A stretch of DNA of 36,710 nucleotides from a virus: the IMG/VR virus record IMGVR_UViG_3300045999_004446, positions 1-36,710 of that record, one strand, 5' to 3'. A program made the position numbers and the translations under genes. The notes under the pieces are model-generated. The model did no database searches. It had not been told where the DNA came from and worked only from the letters and a program-made list of their open reading frames with translations. This document shows, piece after piece, positions 8,901-18,638 of the stretch; the first letter of the stretch is position 1; each line of letters begins with the position of its first letter.

Positions 8901-9238
8901 CAATCCGTACCTGATCCAACTTGGACAGGAGATGAAAGGCTGGTAGTAGTACCAGAACCCAATTGACCGAAGCCTCCATAACCCCAAGACCAGAGACTAC
9001 CTCCTGTTTTTGTTGCTAAAATATGACCGTTACCAAAAGAAACCACATTCCAATCTGTGGCAGTTCCAACTTGGACAGGAGAAGAAACATTTTGAGCAGG
9101 CACAACCCCAGTTGTAGAATTTCCCACTTGACCAGCATTATTGTTTCCCCAAATAAACAATTTTCCATTTGTTGGAATAGCAGCAACAATTTTCCTGATG
9201 AAAGTTAAGATACCAGCCTTGAAGCTTGGAATTATCAT
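5933..9238 (-). CDS. Giant RCC1-type beta-propeller repeat protein, putative fibre/adhesin
   Basis: An 1101-aa protein that, after about 25 residues, consists entirely of roughly 51-residue RCC1 (regulator of chromosome condensation) repeats. The unit reads GTLWAWGxNxxGQLGLG, then SSPVQVG, then TDWxxVxxG, then xAIKTT. I count 21 copies of the D/N-W or T-W position. RCC1 propellers have seven blades, so 21 suggests three closed propellers. The chain begins in the middle of a blade (NGKLFIWG) and ends with CAAIETT, which would complete it, as in velcro closure. No enzyme motif is seen. Its place at the end of the fibre operon, with its start overlapping the 314-aa fibre gene as ATGA, argues for a virion surface role such as receptor binding. 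Repeat 7 is degenerate (RISKPTLISNDTW). Confidence 0.85.
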   Translation of the reverse strand: MIIPSFKAGILTFIRKIVAAIPTNGKLFIWGNNNAGQVGNSTTGVVPAQNVSSPVQVGTATDWNVVSFGNGHILATKTGGSLWSWGYGGFGQLGSGTTTSLSSPVQVGSGTDWASVSAGGRASFAIKTNGTLWAWGRNTYGQLGLGNTTSRSSPVQVGTGTDWASVFVGEYHTIALKTTGTLWGWGRNNAGQLGLGDTTNRSSPVQVGTDTNWSKVSSGRQHTLAVKSNGTLWAWGNNGYGRLGLRDTNNRSSPVQVGTDTNWSIVDAGYTHSHAIRTTGTLWSFGANVLRGELGVGDQVNRSSPVQVGANTDWINVGAGRNASIARRSNKTLWAWGSSAYGLLVFENGRAYNLRISKPTLISNDTWSSFTAKRDHTFGIKTTGTLWAWGKNFSGVLGTGNEVNQSSPVQIGSGTDWSSIGSAATTDRFTVAIKTNGSLWTWGLGTYGRLGSGNNNSRSSPVQVGTDTNWASTSSSPYHTLAVKTNGTLWAWGRGAHGQLGNDSFVTRSSPVQIGSDSNWASVSAGGLATNDAQSFAVKTTGTLWAWGNNNYGKLGLGTLARDRTSSPVQVGTDTNWSLVGGNAGFGGSTIAVKTTGTLWVWGRNNSYHLGLIYSYVSRFSPTQQGTDSNWATASMGYLVASAIRTTGTLWTWGSGSYGSLGNGTAVTVSSPVQVGTQTDWSKVSAANRNCAAIKTTGTLWTWGRNTYGQLGLGNTTSRSSPVQVGTGTDWASVSCGISSHVCAVKTGGTLWAWGRNNFGQLGLGDTTNRSSPVQVGTGTDWASVNCNYASTLAIKTNGTLWAWGLNAQYQLGLGNTTNRSSPVQVGTDTNWSKVSSARFHTIGLKTTGTLWAWGRNTGGELGLGNVSNRSAPTQIGSKTDWSNIGVGTSASFGINTSGKLYAFGLNSGYGRLGIQTFNYYNSPKQVGTATDWSSVSTAGNSTMARKTTGTLWGWGRNNNGQLGLGDATTRSSPVQVGTGTDWSKVSIGRYDTKAIKTGGTLWAWGFNSYGGLGTSDTTNRSSPVQVGSATNWNDISSAYNHNMAKNTSNLLYGMGRNGFSEIIRFTNHVSSPVQVGTSSNWSTVVISRGAGDNCAAIETT
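5950..9130 (-). repeat. Tandem array of about 21 RCC1-encoding units of roughly 150 bp
   Basis: The coding sequence repeats with a period of about 150-160 bp. Several units are nearly identical over long stretches; for example the block around 6905-6965 recurs around 8615-8670, and the block around 7065-7130 recurs around 8760-8830. The element GGTACTGATTGG (or variants) marks each unit. Such similarity should allow homologous recombination within the gene and so expansion, contraction or shuffling of blades. Confidence 0.85.
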
Positions 9239-10179
9239 CCTGTTAGTCCTCCAGCAACATTGAATACATTGCTGCTGTAGGAAATGATACTTACCGCAGC
9301 ATGTTGTCCTGCTGTATTTAGTTTGTTTTCAAAACTATTGAGTGTTGTTCCAGACCCAGTGATGCCAATTGCAGCAGTTCCTGTTTGAATCAAAGTGGCA
9401 TTGAATCCAACAGGAAGACCAGATGGAATGGTCAAGGTTCCTGCTGAACTTGTATTCCAAACTATAATCTCACCATTGTCTGTCGAGAGCAAAGTGTATG
9501 TTGTTCCAGTTCGTGAATTGATTGCTCCAGAACCAACTCTAAATCCATTTTCAGCATAAAGATATGAAGCAGTTGTAATACCACCAGATGCAGAAATACC
9601 AGAAGTAGATGTTATCAATGCACTGAATGTTGCACCCGCGATTGTGGGTGATATATTCATTGTGGTGGTATTGAAGTTTATCATGTTGGAACCAGTAGAA
9701 CTGATTCCGTTGTAGAAGGTTAGAGTACCATCACTATTATTGATAAATGTATTAAATGTTGAAGTTGTTGAATTTCCAAGTTTAATAGCACCAGCTCTTG
9801 CCTGACCAGATGTTGATACTTTCAAAGCACCAGTAGAAGAATGCTGGACATGTAATGGATCAACATTTGCTGTCAGATTTGAGATAAAAACAGTGGCACT
9901 ATTGAATGAAGAACCAGCAGATGCTGAAATTCCATTATTAAAACTTTGAAGCGATGTAAAGACATTTGCTGCTTGTGTATATGCAACACCTAGAATAGCA
10001 CCAGTAGAACCATCTATACTAGTAACTACATTATTCTGATCGTGTAAAGTAACTACACCCTCTACAGCATTTCCAATAAAGATCTTTTTATCAGTAATGT
10101 TAACAGCCATTTCACCAAAGGATAATCCAGATGGAGCAGATCCTGCTGTTACTGAGTTCTTGATCTTAATTTTTGCCAT
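9235..10179 (-). CDS. Tail fibre / virion structural protein with IKIK...GLxFGE N-terminal module
   Basis: A 314-aa protein rich in Ser, Thr, Gly and Ala. The N-terminus KIKIKNSVTAGSAPSGLSFGEMAV is the same module that opens the 555-aa neighbour (IKIKRTSGSTTPTGLTFGELAY), typical of fibre and structural proteins of T4-like marine phages. It is followed by a VTSIDGSTGAILG element. The middle has beta-helix-like low complexity (FNTFINNSDGTLTFYNG), and the C-terminal 100 residues (TYTLLSTDNGEIIVWNTSSAGTL) resemble a common fibre-tip domain. An exact TATAAATA late-promoter motif lies 32 nt upstream, inside the end of the coiled-coil gene. Its stop overlaps the RCC1 gene start. A structural role is likely, but the receptor is unknown. 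Confidence 0.82.
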   Translation of the reverse strand: MAKIKIKNSVTAGSAPSGLSFGEMAVNITDKKIFIGNAVEGVVTLHDQNNVVTSIDGSTGAILGVAYTQAANVFTSLQSFNNGISASAGSSFNSATVFISNLTANVDPLHVQHSSTGALKVSTSGQARAGAIKLGNSTTSTFNTFINNSDGTLTFYNGISSTGSNMINFNTTTMNISPTIAGATFSALITSTSGISASGGITTASYLYAENGFRVGSGAINSRTGTTYTLLSTDNGEIIVWNTSSAGTLTIPSGLPVGFNATLIQTGTAAIGITGSGTTLNSFENKLNTAGQHAAVSIISYSSNVFNVAGGLTG

Positions 10180-10181
10180 GA

Positions 10182-10607
10182 TTATGCTTGCTTATCTTTA
10201 GTCTTCTTATTATTTATAGAAGTTTGATATGCTTCGACTTGTGCTGCCAATACATCGTGCTTTCCCTTTAAAGTGTTATATTCAGTATGAATACTTTCAC
10301 GAACACTCGTTTCTCGTTTCAAATCATTTTCTAACTTTTGAATCAATGCATCTTTACTGGTGTTTTCAGAATTAATTAAACTGATTTGAGTCTTTAATTC
10401 AGTTATTCTATTATTTTTTTGATCTAGTTCATTTTTTATGGAATCAACATGACCAATTTGATTTTTGTAATAATTTTCAATGTCTTTTGTTTTTGCCTGT
10501 TCAACCAATAAAGAAACTTCCAGAAACAGATTGTTTATCTGCAATTCTTGAAGTTTCTTTTGAAGTGTTGGAATAACAATCGTTTCTTGATAATTCACAG
10601 TATTCAT
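10182..10607 (-). CDS. Small coiled-coil protein in fibre operon
   Basis: A 141-aa protein of unknown function. From about residue 55 to 130 it shows continuous heptad-type helix (NRITELKTQISLINSENTSK and following), with Leu and Ile at repeating a/d positions and many Lys/Glu, so a coiled-coil oligomer is expected. The N-terminal third is also helical (TLQKKLQELQINNLFLEVSL), and the C-terminus is a short Lys-rich tail. It sits between two fibre genes with an AAAGGTAA ribosome-binding site. A trimerisation or assembly partner for the fibres is a reasonable guess; nothing in the sequence proves it. Confidence 0.75.
   Translation of the reverse strand: MNTVNYQETIVIPTLQKKLQELQINNLFLEVSLLVEQAKTKDIENYYKNQIGHVDSIKNELDQKNNRITELKTQISLINSENTSKDALIQKLENDLKRETSVRESIHTEYNTLKGKHDVLAAQVEAYQTSINNKKTKDKQA
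10211..10218 (-). promoter_or_regulatory. T4-type late promoter motif TATAAATA
   Basis: The minus strand reads TATAAATA exactly, the T4 late promoter -10 element recognised by gp55-RNA polymerase. It lies within the last codons of the coiled-coil gene, 32 nt upstream of the 314-aa fibre start, a suitable distance for a short late leader. Confidence 0.65.
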
Positions 10608-10625
10608 AATTTACCTTTATATTAA

Positions 10626-12293
10626 TTAATAAGATCCACCATCAACCGTTCCAAGAGATATAGTACCACTACTATTAGTGAATTCTCCAGAAGCAAAACT
10701 AAATGTTCCCATATTTAGACCGCTAGTTATAGTGGCAAAGTTTACAGTGACAGCGGCAGACTCTGCTCCAGAATTTGCTACTGTAAGACCAGTGCTGGAG
10801 GTAGATAGAGTTGCAACATAATTTCCAGTCGTATCAGTTCCAAGAGCAACAGAATTTGCTGCTATGGTCGCGGTGATATTAATGTCAGCAGATCCGTTGA
10901 ATGATGCAGATCCACTTACATCTCCAGTAAGTCCAATTGATCTTGCTGTCTGTAGGGTTGATGCTGTTGAAGCATTTCCAGTAAGTGCTGCGGTAATTGT
11001 TCCAGCAGAGAAATTACCAGATGCATCTCTTGCAACTATTTGAGAGACAACGTTGTTTGATGTTGCTCCAGACGTAACTGTATAAGTTGCATTCTCTCCA
11101 GAACCAGCAACTGAAAGTCCTATTCCAGATACAGCAACTGCGGCAACGTAATCACCAGTTGTATCAGTGCCAAGTGCAACCGAGTTTGCAGCTATGGTTG
11201 TGGTAAGTGTTATATTTCCACTACCGTCAAAGGTAACTCCAGTTGCGGTAACATCACCAGAAAGAGCAATCGTAGCTCCAGGTGTCAGACGAGTCGCGGC
11301 ATATGCAGTAAATCCAGCTGCACTTGCGTCAATCCATGTTGGTTGTGATGTTCCACCATTCGACTTAATAATATAACCAGAAGTTCCTAGTGTATTTGGA
11401 ATTAGAACATAACCAGTATGATCTTCGAAGATAACTTGTTTATTATTTGTAGTTGAAAGTGATGAAAATACATGATTCCCAAGAGTGTTAACATTTTGAT
11501 TAGCTCTTACGCTTAATCCATAAGTTTCAATCATGGCAAGAGTAGATCCAGCCTGTGTTGCATCATTTAAAATATTTACACGTTCGTATGCTCCAAAAAC
11601 CGCACCTTGACCAGGAATTCTGAATCCAAAAAATCCAGTTTTACCTATTGTGTTTCCATCATCATAATAAGTAAATGCCACACCTCTTGATTTACCACCA
11701 TCAGATGCTGAAATTGGAACACCACCAGATGTACCAAGAACTATAATTGGATCGTCAACAGTCATAGTATTGCTATTGACTGTGGTTGATGTACCATTTA
11801 CCGTAAGATTACCAGTGACTGTAAGGTCTGTGGTGACATTCAATGAACCAGGAACAGTTACAGTGGATGGAAGAGAAAGAGTGACAGCACCAGTAGATCC
11901 ACTTACAGAAATTTGATTGGAAGTTCCAGTGAGACTCTGTACACCACTGTTACTAATATTGATGTTTTTACCAGCAGCAGATGCTATAAAAATACCAGTT
12001 CCAGCAACTAGTTGTACAGCACCAGTAACACCATTTATGTCAGTTACAAGACCAGCACCGCCAGTTACAATAGAATCCACATATGTTTTTACTGCATTCT
12101 GTGATGGAATTTTATTATCACTGGTTCCCAGTGCGGTAGATGTGTCAACTTCAGCACCTATTCGAAGTGCAGGATCACCCGCAGTCTGACCGATATAGAT
12201 TGATTTGATACCTTGGACATACGCAAGTTCACCAAAGGTAAGTCCTGTTGGAGTGGTAGACCCACTTGTTCTTTTAATTTTAATAGTTGACAT
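10626..12293 (-). CDS. Tail fibre / virion structural protein (555 aa)
   Basis: A low-complexity Ser/Thr/Gly/Val-rich fibre protein. The N-terminal module STIKIKRTSGSTTPTGLTFG (2-21) and YIGQTAGDPALRIG are shared with marine T4-like phage structural proteins. Around residue 100 comes DINGVTGAVQLVAGTGI. Next is VTGNLTVNGTSTTVNSNTMT with DDPIIVLG, then a compact region (GFFGFRIPGQGAVFGAYER). Two internal copies of IAANSVALGTDTTGxYVA indicate duplication near residues 365-405 and 475-515. The chain ends GTVDGGSY, a C-terminus shared with two neighbouring fibres. The start follows a duplicated Shine-Dalgarno sequence. A fibre role is well supported by composition and modules. Confidence 0.82.
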   Translation of the reverse strand: MSTIKIKRTSGSTTPTGLTFGELAYVQGIKSIYIGQTAGDPALRIGAEVDTSTALGTSDNKIPSQNAVKTYVDSIVTGGAGLVTDINGVTGAVQLVAGTGIFIASAAGKNINISNSGVQSLTGTSNQISVSGSTGAVTLSLPSTVTVPGSLNVTTDLTVTGNLTVNGTSTTVNSNTMTVDDPIIVLGTSGGVPISASDGGKSRGVAFTYYDDGNTIGKTGFFGFRIPGQGAVFGAYERVNILNDATQAGSTLAMIETYGLSVRANQNVNTLGNHVFSSLSTTNNKQVIFEDHTGYVLIPNTLGTSGYIIKSNGGTSQPTWIDASAAGFTAYAATRLTPGATIALSGDVTATGVTFDGSGNITLTTTIAANSVALGTDTTGDYVAAVAVSGIGLSVAGSGENATYTVTSGATSNNVVSQIVARDASGNFSAGTITAALTGNASTASTLQTARSIGLTGDVSGSASFNGSADINITATIAANSVALGTDTTGNYVATLSTSSTGLTVANSGAESAAVTVNFATITSGLNMGTFSFASGEFTNSSGTISLGTVDGGSY

Positions 12294-12295
12294 TT

Positions 12296-12317
12296 ATAAT
12301 TCCTTTATAATTCCTTT
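12296..12317 (-). promoter_or_regulatory. Tandemly duplicated ribosome-binding site
   Basis: On the minus strand an 11-bp unit AAAGGAATTAT occurs twice back to back directly before the ATG at 12293. Each copy has an AAAGGA Shine-Dalgarno core, at about 8 and 19 nt from the start. The same leader (AAAGGAATTATA) precedes the gene starting at 21682. The upstream copy overlaps the stop of the 381-aa fibre gene. Confidence 0.7.
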
Positions 12318-13460
12318 AAAAAGTTCCGCCATCTATATATATGCTTCCGTTTACCCTTAAAGAACCCGATATTACGACATCATTGGGCAGTCCTATTTGA
12401 ATAGATGGGCAACTTGTGGTAATTTCAACCTCGTTTGGGGTTCCAGTTATTCCAATATTACCAGTACATCCATTTATAGTTTTTAGTTGGGGTGCTGTTC
12501 CTTGGGTAGTTCCATCAGAAAATTTTAATCCACCGTTTATAAGTTCTAGTGAAGTAGTTCCATCCCCATATATGGAAGTATACGCATCAATTGTCAATGT
12601 TTCTGAATTTATACTTACGGTCGAAAGAGCACTATCTGTAGCAATTCTTAATATATCTGCCTTTTTGCCTAGTGTCGCACCATAAGCATAAACTTTAAAT
12701 GCTCCAGCTATACCATCACTAACACCAAAATTTAAACTCGGATTTGTTCCAAGAATTCCCCAACTGTTCAAAATAACTGCTAAGTCAACACCATCAACTG
12801 TTCCATCTAGATTTACATCTCCTAGAAAGGCATTAGATAATAAAGACATCTTAACCCATGCATTTGGACTTAATGCAGTAGTATAATAATAATATCCACC
12901 AAAACCATTTCCATCATTAACGACCCATGCTAGATCACCATCCTGTGGGTTTGGTGAATTGTTTAAAGCAGTAACATCAGGGTATGATCTTAATAATTTG
13001 TAACCTGGTTCGAGAGATACACTGACATTTCCTACACCAGTGGTTGGACTTGCAGTTAATCCACCAGTTCCAGTAACAGAAAGCACACCAGTATTTGAAT
13101 AGGTAAAAATATTGTTTAAATAAGTTAATCCTATTCCAGTTCCACCAGCAAATGTAATACCACCAGTAAATCCATTTATTTTTGAAACATAAGGTCCAGA
13201 AATTCCAGAAGAAGTGGAAGCAAACTCTACAAGATTAGAGTCGGTAATTCCATCGCGATACCAATACTTGTATGACTCACCACCAACAATAATACGAACT
13301 TCCATTGATTGAAAACGAATTGCACTTGGAATAGAAGTATTTGCTGCTGTAAGTGCTTCGGCAATAGTGCCACCAGTATACGGACCAGACCAACTGTCTA
13401 CTGGCAGTGGGTTTACTGGTTGTATACCGAATGGTAATTGGAATCCGTTTGTTAATGCCA

Positions 13461-13461
<1 letters not shown>
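12316..13461 (-). CDS. Tail fibre protein with dockerin-like calcium-binding loop
   Basis: A 381-aa fibre protein. The N-terminus (MALTNGFQLPFGIQPVNPLP) leads into EVRIIVGGESYKYWYRDG, a small domain often found at the head of such fibres. KINGFTGGITFAGGTGIGL (94-112) is the recurrent fibre module. At residues 214-235 the chain reads DVNLDGTVDGVDLAVILNSWG, which has the Asp/Asn spacing of a type-I dockerin or EF-hand-like calcium loop (DxNxDGxVDxxDL). A second INGCTGNIGITG module follows, and the protein ends VNGSIYIDGGTF. The start shares its A with the stop of the collagen-like gene (TAATG) after a GAGG site. A receptor-contacting or assembly role is inferred. Confidence 0.82.
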
Positions 13462-15590
<2,129 letters not shown>

Positions 15591-15591
15591 T

Positions 15592-16020
15592 TTAAATTCT
15601 TGTTATTTGTTTTGAAATGTCAAATGTGCCTTCTATGAGTCTCTTAACATCGCCTGATGTGTTTTTGATTTTAAAATCATAAAAATGCTTACCTGGAATT
15701 ACTCTAGTCATTGTGGCATCATCAATTTTAAACAATATACCACCAGTTTCACCAGTTCCATTAATAGAAGTATTGAAACTTATTCCACCAACACCAAGAA
15801 CTCCATTTACTCCAGGAGTAAAGTCTCCAGTAATTCCGCCACCAGTTACACCATTTGTGGTGACATATAATAATGCTTTTTCATCTTTTAAAGATCTTCT
15901 AACTTGAAAATCGCCACTATAACCAGATAGATTAACTGGTACACCATTTAACTTCCAATTGAAGTATAACTTAAACGTGGTTCCTTGTTCTGCATATATG
16001 TCGTATCTTGCTGCTGACAT
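15592..16020 (-). CDS. BppU-like N-terminal baseplate/fibre protein (142 aa)
   Basis: A 142-aa, beta-rich protein. It begins with [19 protein letters not shown] and continues [17 protein letters not shown], a pattern seen in the N-terminal domain of lactococcal-type BppU and in many phage proteins encoded beside fibre genes. The end reads [20 protein letters not shown] and then [13 protein letters not shown], which completes the small sandwich fold. It would be an adaptor between baseplate and fibre. A good AGGAGA ribosome-binding site precedes it, and a GATAAATA late-promoter-like motif lies about 51 nt upstream. The next gene begins 2 nt later. Fold assignment is by pattern only. Confidence 0.75.
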   Translation of the reverse strand: MSAARYDIYAEQGTTFKLYFNWKLNGVPVNLSGYSGDFQVRRSLKDEKALLYVTTNGVTGGGITGDFTPGVNGVLGVGGISFNTSINGTGETGGILFKIDDATMTRVIPGKHFYDFKIKNTSGDVKRLIEGTFDISKQITRI

Positions 16021-16029
16021 TGAAATCTC

Positions 16030-17358
16030 CTAGTATAATCCACCATCGATGGTTAATGCATTTACTGATTTATTTATCCACGAATTAGCAGTTGAATCAT
16101 AATATAAAACATCATTACCACATGCTCCAGTTATAATAACATCTGTCAAATCATCTAATGTTAGAGATACCGAACCACCACCACTAGAAGTGCTTCTAAA
16201 ACTTCCCGCTTGTATTATAAGAGCATCTGATGTATTCAGAAGACTTGTTGCATTGCCTTTAACTATTAAATATGCAGCAAATACAGCATTTGTTTTTGTG
16301 TTTTCAATCTCGCTAAATTCTTCTAGATTGATATTTGCTGCTGCTTCTGCAATACTGATATAAGTAGTTCTTCCATAATAAACACCAAGTAACGTTGGTG
16401 TGTTTGGATAATAAAATATTCTTTGAATGGTGTATTTACCACCAGGAACTGATTGTAATGTACCAGAACCATTATCATAATGTGTTGGATCTATTACTGT
16501 TTGGTTTGGGACAGTTACGAACGTACCAGCAGTAGCACCTCTATAATATCTAAAAAATATACAATCGGTATAAGCATTATCTGAAACTACACTCGGATCG
16601 TCACTATCATTGATCCAATTTCTTCCAAGACTAAATGCCTTACCAGAAGATCTGTTTAATTTTAAATTTGCACCATTTGCGCTTATGGTATGACCAGATA
16701 TCTTAATTGGACCGAATGCTCGTATAAATTGCTCGTACTGCTTGTCGGTGGCATAAGCAACATTTGGATTGGTTCTTGCTAAATTTATAAAGGTTCTAGA
16801 TGGATGCACCAACTGACCAATTATAATGGTTTCTTCTACCTGCTGATCTGTATAATATTCTGTTCTTTGTTGTAATGTACCAGAACCATCAATATATAAC
16901 CAAGTTGTGTCAGATGTTGCTAAGTTTGTAACCGCAACACCTGTTTGTCCAGGCCATGACACATAATTTAATGTTGGTACTGGATCTAAAGTATAAGATG
17001 ACCCTGAAGCATGTATTTGTCCTCTACCAGCAGTTATGTTGAATGTTGCAGTATTTCCAGCATTAATGCTTATGATTCCACCGTGCAAAAGACCAGTTGC
17101 CAGATTAGATGCGTAAATACTTCCAGAAACACCATAAAGCGTTTCTGATGAAATGGTGAATGTTTTTCCTGTTATCGATATAGAAACATCTTGACCAGCA
17201 GACAAACCGATAGCACCAGTAATTCCATTTATAGAATAAACCTCAGCTGAGGTTGCATCAGCAGGATCATATCTTTCCCACCCATACCCATTAAATAACC
17301 ACACACGACCATTGTTGTCGTGTGTGGCGCCTTGAACTGGATCTATTGGAAATGCCAT
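16030..17358 (-). CDS. Tail fibre / virion structural protein (442 aa)
   Basis: The first gene of the fibre operon. The N-terminus (MAFPIDPVQGATHDNNGRVW, then LFNGYGWERYD) is a short module typical of fibre heads. YSINGITGAIGLSAGQDVSI (41-60) is the recurrent fibre element. A central folded domain follows (about 90-390), including FNITAGRGQIHASGSSYTLD and LVHPSRTFINLARTNPNVAY, which recalls phage receptor-binding-protein necks. Near the end LDDLTDVIITGACGNDVLYY and DSTANSWINKS form a widespread tail-tip motif, and the chain ends TIDGGLY. An exact TATAAATA late promoter lies just upstream. A virion structural role is strongly supported. Confidence 0.83.
   Translation of the reverse strand: MAFPIDPVQGATHDNNGRVWLFNGYGWERYDPADATSAEVYSINGITGAIGLSAGQDVSISITGKTFTISSETLYGVSGSIYASNLATGLLHGGIISINAGNTATFNITAGRGQIHASGSSYTLDPVPTLNYVSWPGQTGVAVTNLATSDTTWLYIDGSGTLQQRTEYYTDQQVEETIIIGQLVHPSRTFINLARTNPNVAYATDKQYEQFIRAFGPIKISGHTISANGANLKLNRSSGKAFSLGRNWINDSDDPSVVSDNAYTDCIFFRYYRGATAGTFVTVPNQTVIDPTHYDNGSGTLQSVPGGKYTIQRIFYYPNTPTLLGVYYGRTTYISIAEAAANINLEEFSEIENTKTNAVFAAYLIVKGNATSLLNTSDALIIQAGSFRSTSSGGGSVSLTLDDLTDVIITGACGNDVLYYDSTANSWINKSVNALTIDGGLY
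16071..16078 (-). promoter_or_regulatory. Possible late promoter motif GATAAATA
   Basis: One mismatch from the T4 TATAAATA late element, in the position that varies in the NATAAATA motif described for cyanophages. It lies inside the end of the 442-aa fibre gene, 51 nt before the 142-aa gene. It may be chance in AT-rich DNA. Confidence 0.35.
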
Positions 17359-17374
17359 AGTTTCTCTATAGCAT

Positions 17375-17382
17375 TATTTATA
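17375..17382 (-). promoter_or_regulatory. T4-type late promoter motif TATAAATA, head of fibre operon
   Basis: An exact TATAAATA on the minus strand lies between the GT2-TPR gene stop and the first fibre gene start, 17 nt from the ATG. Initiation a few bases downstream would leave a very short leader containing AGAGAAA as a weak ribosome-binding site. Confidence 0.72.
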
Positions 17383-18594
17383 TTAGTTTTTTAATTTCTT
17401 TTTATCTTTAAACTTTTTAGGTTTTTTGATAACATCGACTACTTTTGTACTTGCTGCTTCTAACTTCATTTTCTCTTCTGCTAGTTTCTGCATGATTGTT
17501 TGGTAATGTTTGTAATTATTTTGAACTCTTGTCAGGTGTTCCTCTGGAACACGACCATCTTCTAGCAGTTTTTTACATGCAAGATATCCAAGTTCTGGTC
17601 TTCCAGCAGCATGAGCAACAGCACCCAATTCATCAAGAGCAGTAAATCGATATAACAGATCAGGAACAAACAAGATCTCAGTTGTTGGGAATGGTATTTC
17701 TGCTGCGATTCTAGCAAAAACAAATGCTGCTGCTGGTTGATCAAATTTTGTTCTCAGTGCTTGTGCGATATGAATTAGTGGTTCTGCACGAATTGGTCGA
17801 TAGTTGTATGCATCAAGAAACGATGCTTGAATCTCCGACCATGGTCTATCTAACATTGCACGGCAAATTGCAATTCTATACAATGAATAATAAACTTCCT
17901 CAGGCCATCCACCAGATTGTGCTCTTCTCATATATGCTTCAATTGCCTTTTCCCATTGCTGAGAATCAAAATACGATTGTGCAAGATAAAACTGATATCT
18001 GGTATTTGTAGGTTCATCAATCAATGCTTTCTCTAGGAGTTCAGCATCTTTCTTGTACTTCTCAATGACAGTAATACCAACATTTCTTGCACCAAGCGTT
18101 CTCGCATTGATGTTGTACTTTCCTTCGATTTTAACCAATACTGGTTTATCGTTTGTCGTGCATGATGGATATTCATGAAGAACACCACGATATTCCCACT
18201 TAGAATCTACCTTGAATATCTGGGTTCTCCACCAAGAAAAGTCTTCTCTTCCCATTCTTACAACATATGCATCACCATCTGGATTTTCTGGAAACTTAAA
18301 ATTTCCTTCTACCTTATCATCTGCGTCGATCATCCACGCATATTCTGCTTTGCCTTGGCAATGATTTAATGCTAACGTGCGATTATGTCCAAAGTTTTTC
18401 CATTCGTCTTGGTGAATTTCGCCAGGAATTCCCTTTGACTCAAAAAACTTTCTTATGATGTCTTGTGTTCCGTCTGTAGAACCAGTATCTGATACTACCC
18501 AATAATCAATATACTTGTAAATAGATTCAAGACACTCATGAATAATATGAGATTCATTCTTGACGATCATGCAGAGTGTTAGTTTTGGTTTCAT
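17383..18594 (-). CDS. GT2-family glycosyltransferase with TPR-like C-terminal half
   Basis: A 403-aa protein. Residues 1 to about 175 are a GT-A glycosyltransferase of family 2: LTLCMIVKNESHII (5-18), VVSDTGSTDGTQDII, and the DxD-type motif MIDADDKVEG near residue 90, followed by a HEYP segment. Residues about 180-370 are helical with TPR character (YQFYLAQSYFDSQQWEKAIE; AYMRRAQSGGWPEEVYYSLY), and the C-terminal 20 residues are Lys-rich. GT2-TPR proteins of this arrangement occur in bacterial surface-polysaccharide loci and in T4-like marine phages. It is the last sugar gene before the fibre operon. Donor and acceptor are unknown; the leader carries an AAAGGA site. Confidence 0.85.
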   Translation of the reverse strand: MKPKLTLCMIVKNESHIIHECLESIYKYIDYWVVSDTGSTDGTQDIIRKFFESKGIPGEIHQDEWKNFGHNRTLALNHCQGKAEYAWMIDADDKVEGNFKFPENPDGDAYVVRMGREDFSWWRTQIFKVDSKWEYRGVLHEYPSCTTNDKPVLVKIEGKYNINARTLGARNVGITVIEKYKKDAELLEKALIDEPTNTRYQFYLAQSYFDSQQWEKAIEAYMRRAQSGGWPEEVYYSLYRIAICRAMLDRPWSEIQASFLDAYNYRPIRAEPLIHIAQALRTKFDQPAAAFVFARIAAEIPFPTTEILFVPDLLYRFTALDELGAVAHAAGRPELGYLACKKLLEDGRVPEEHLTRVQNNYKHYQTIMQKLAEEKMKLEAASTKVVDVIKKPKKFKDKKKLKN

Positions 18595-18638
18595 TGTATA
18601 AATCCTTTATTGTATTTAGGTTAATTTATAAAATAGTT

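Noticed and set aside
5950-9130. Regularly spaced repeats that might suggest a CRISPR array or tandem regulatory repeats
   Set aside because: The period (about 150 bp) and continuous coding sense with RCC1 motifs explain them fully; there are no short direct repeats with unique spacers.
18613-18620. CCTAAATA upstream of the GT2-TPR gene (also near 30532 upstream of regA)
   Set aside because: Two mismatches to TATAAATA in the critical first positions; expected by chance in AT-rich DNA.
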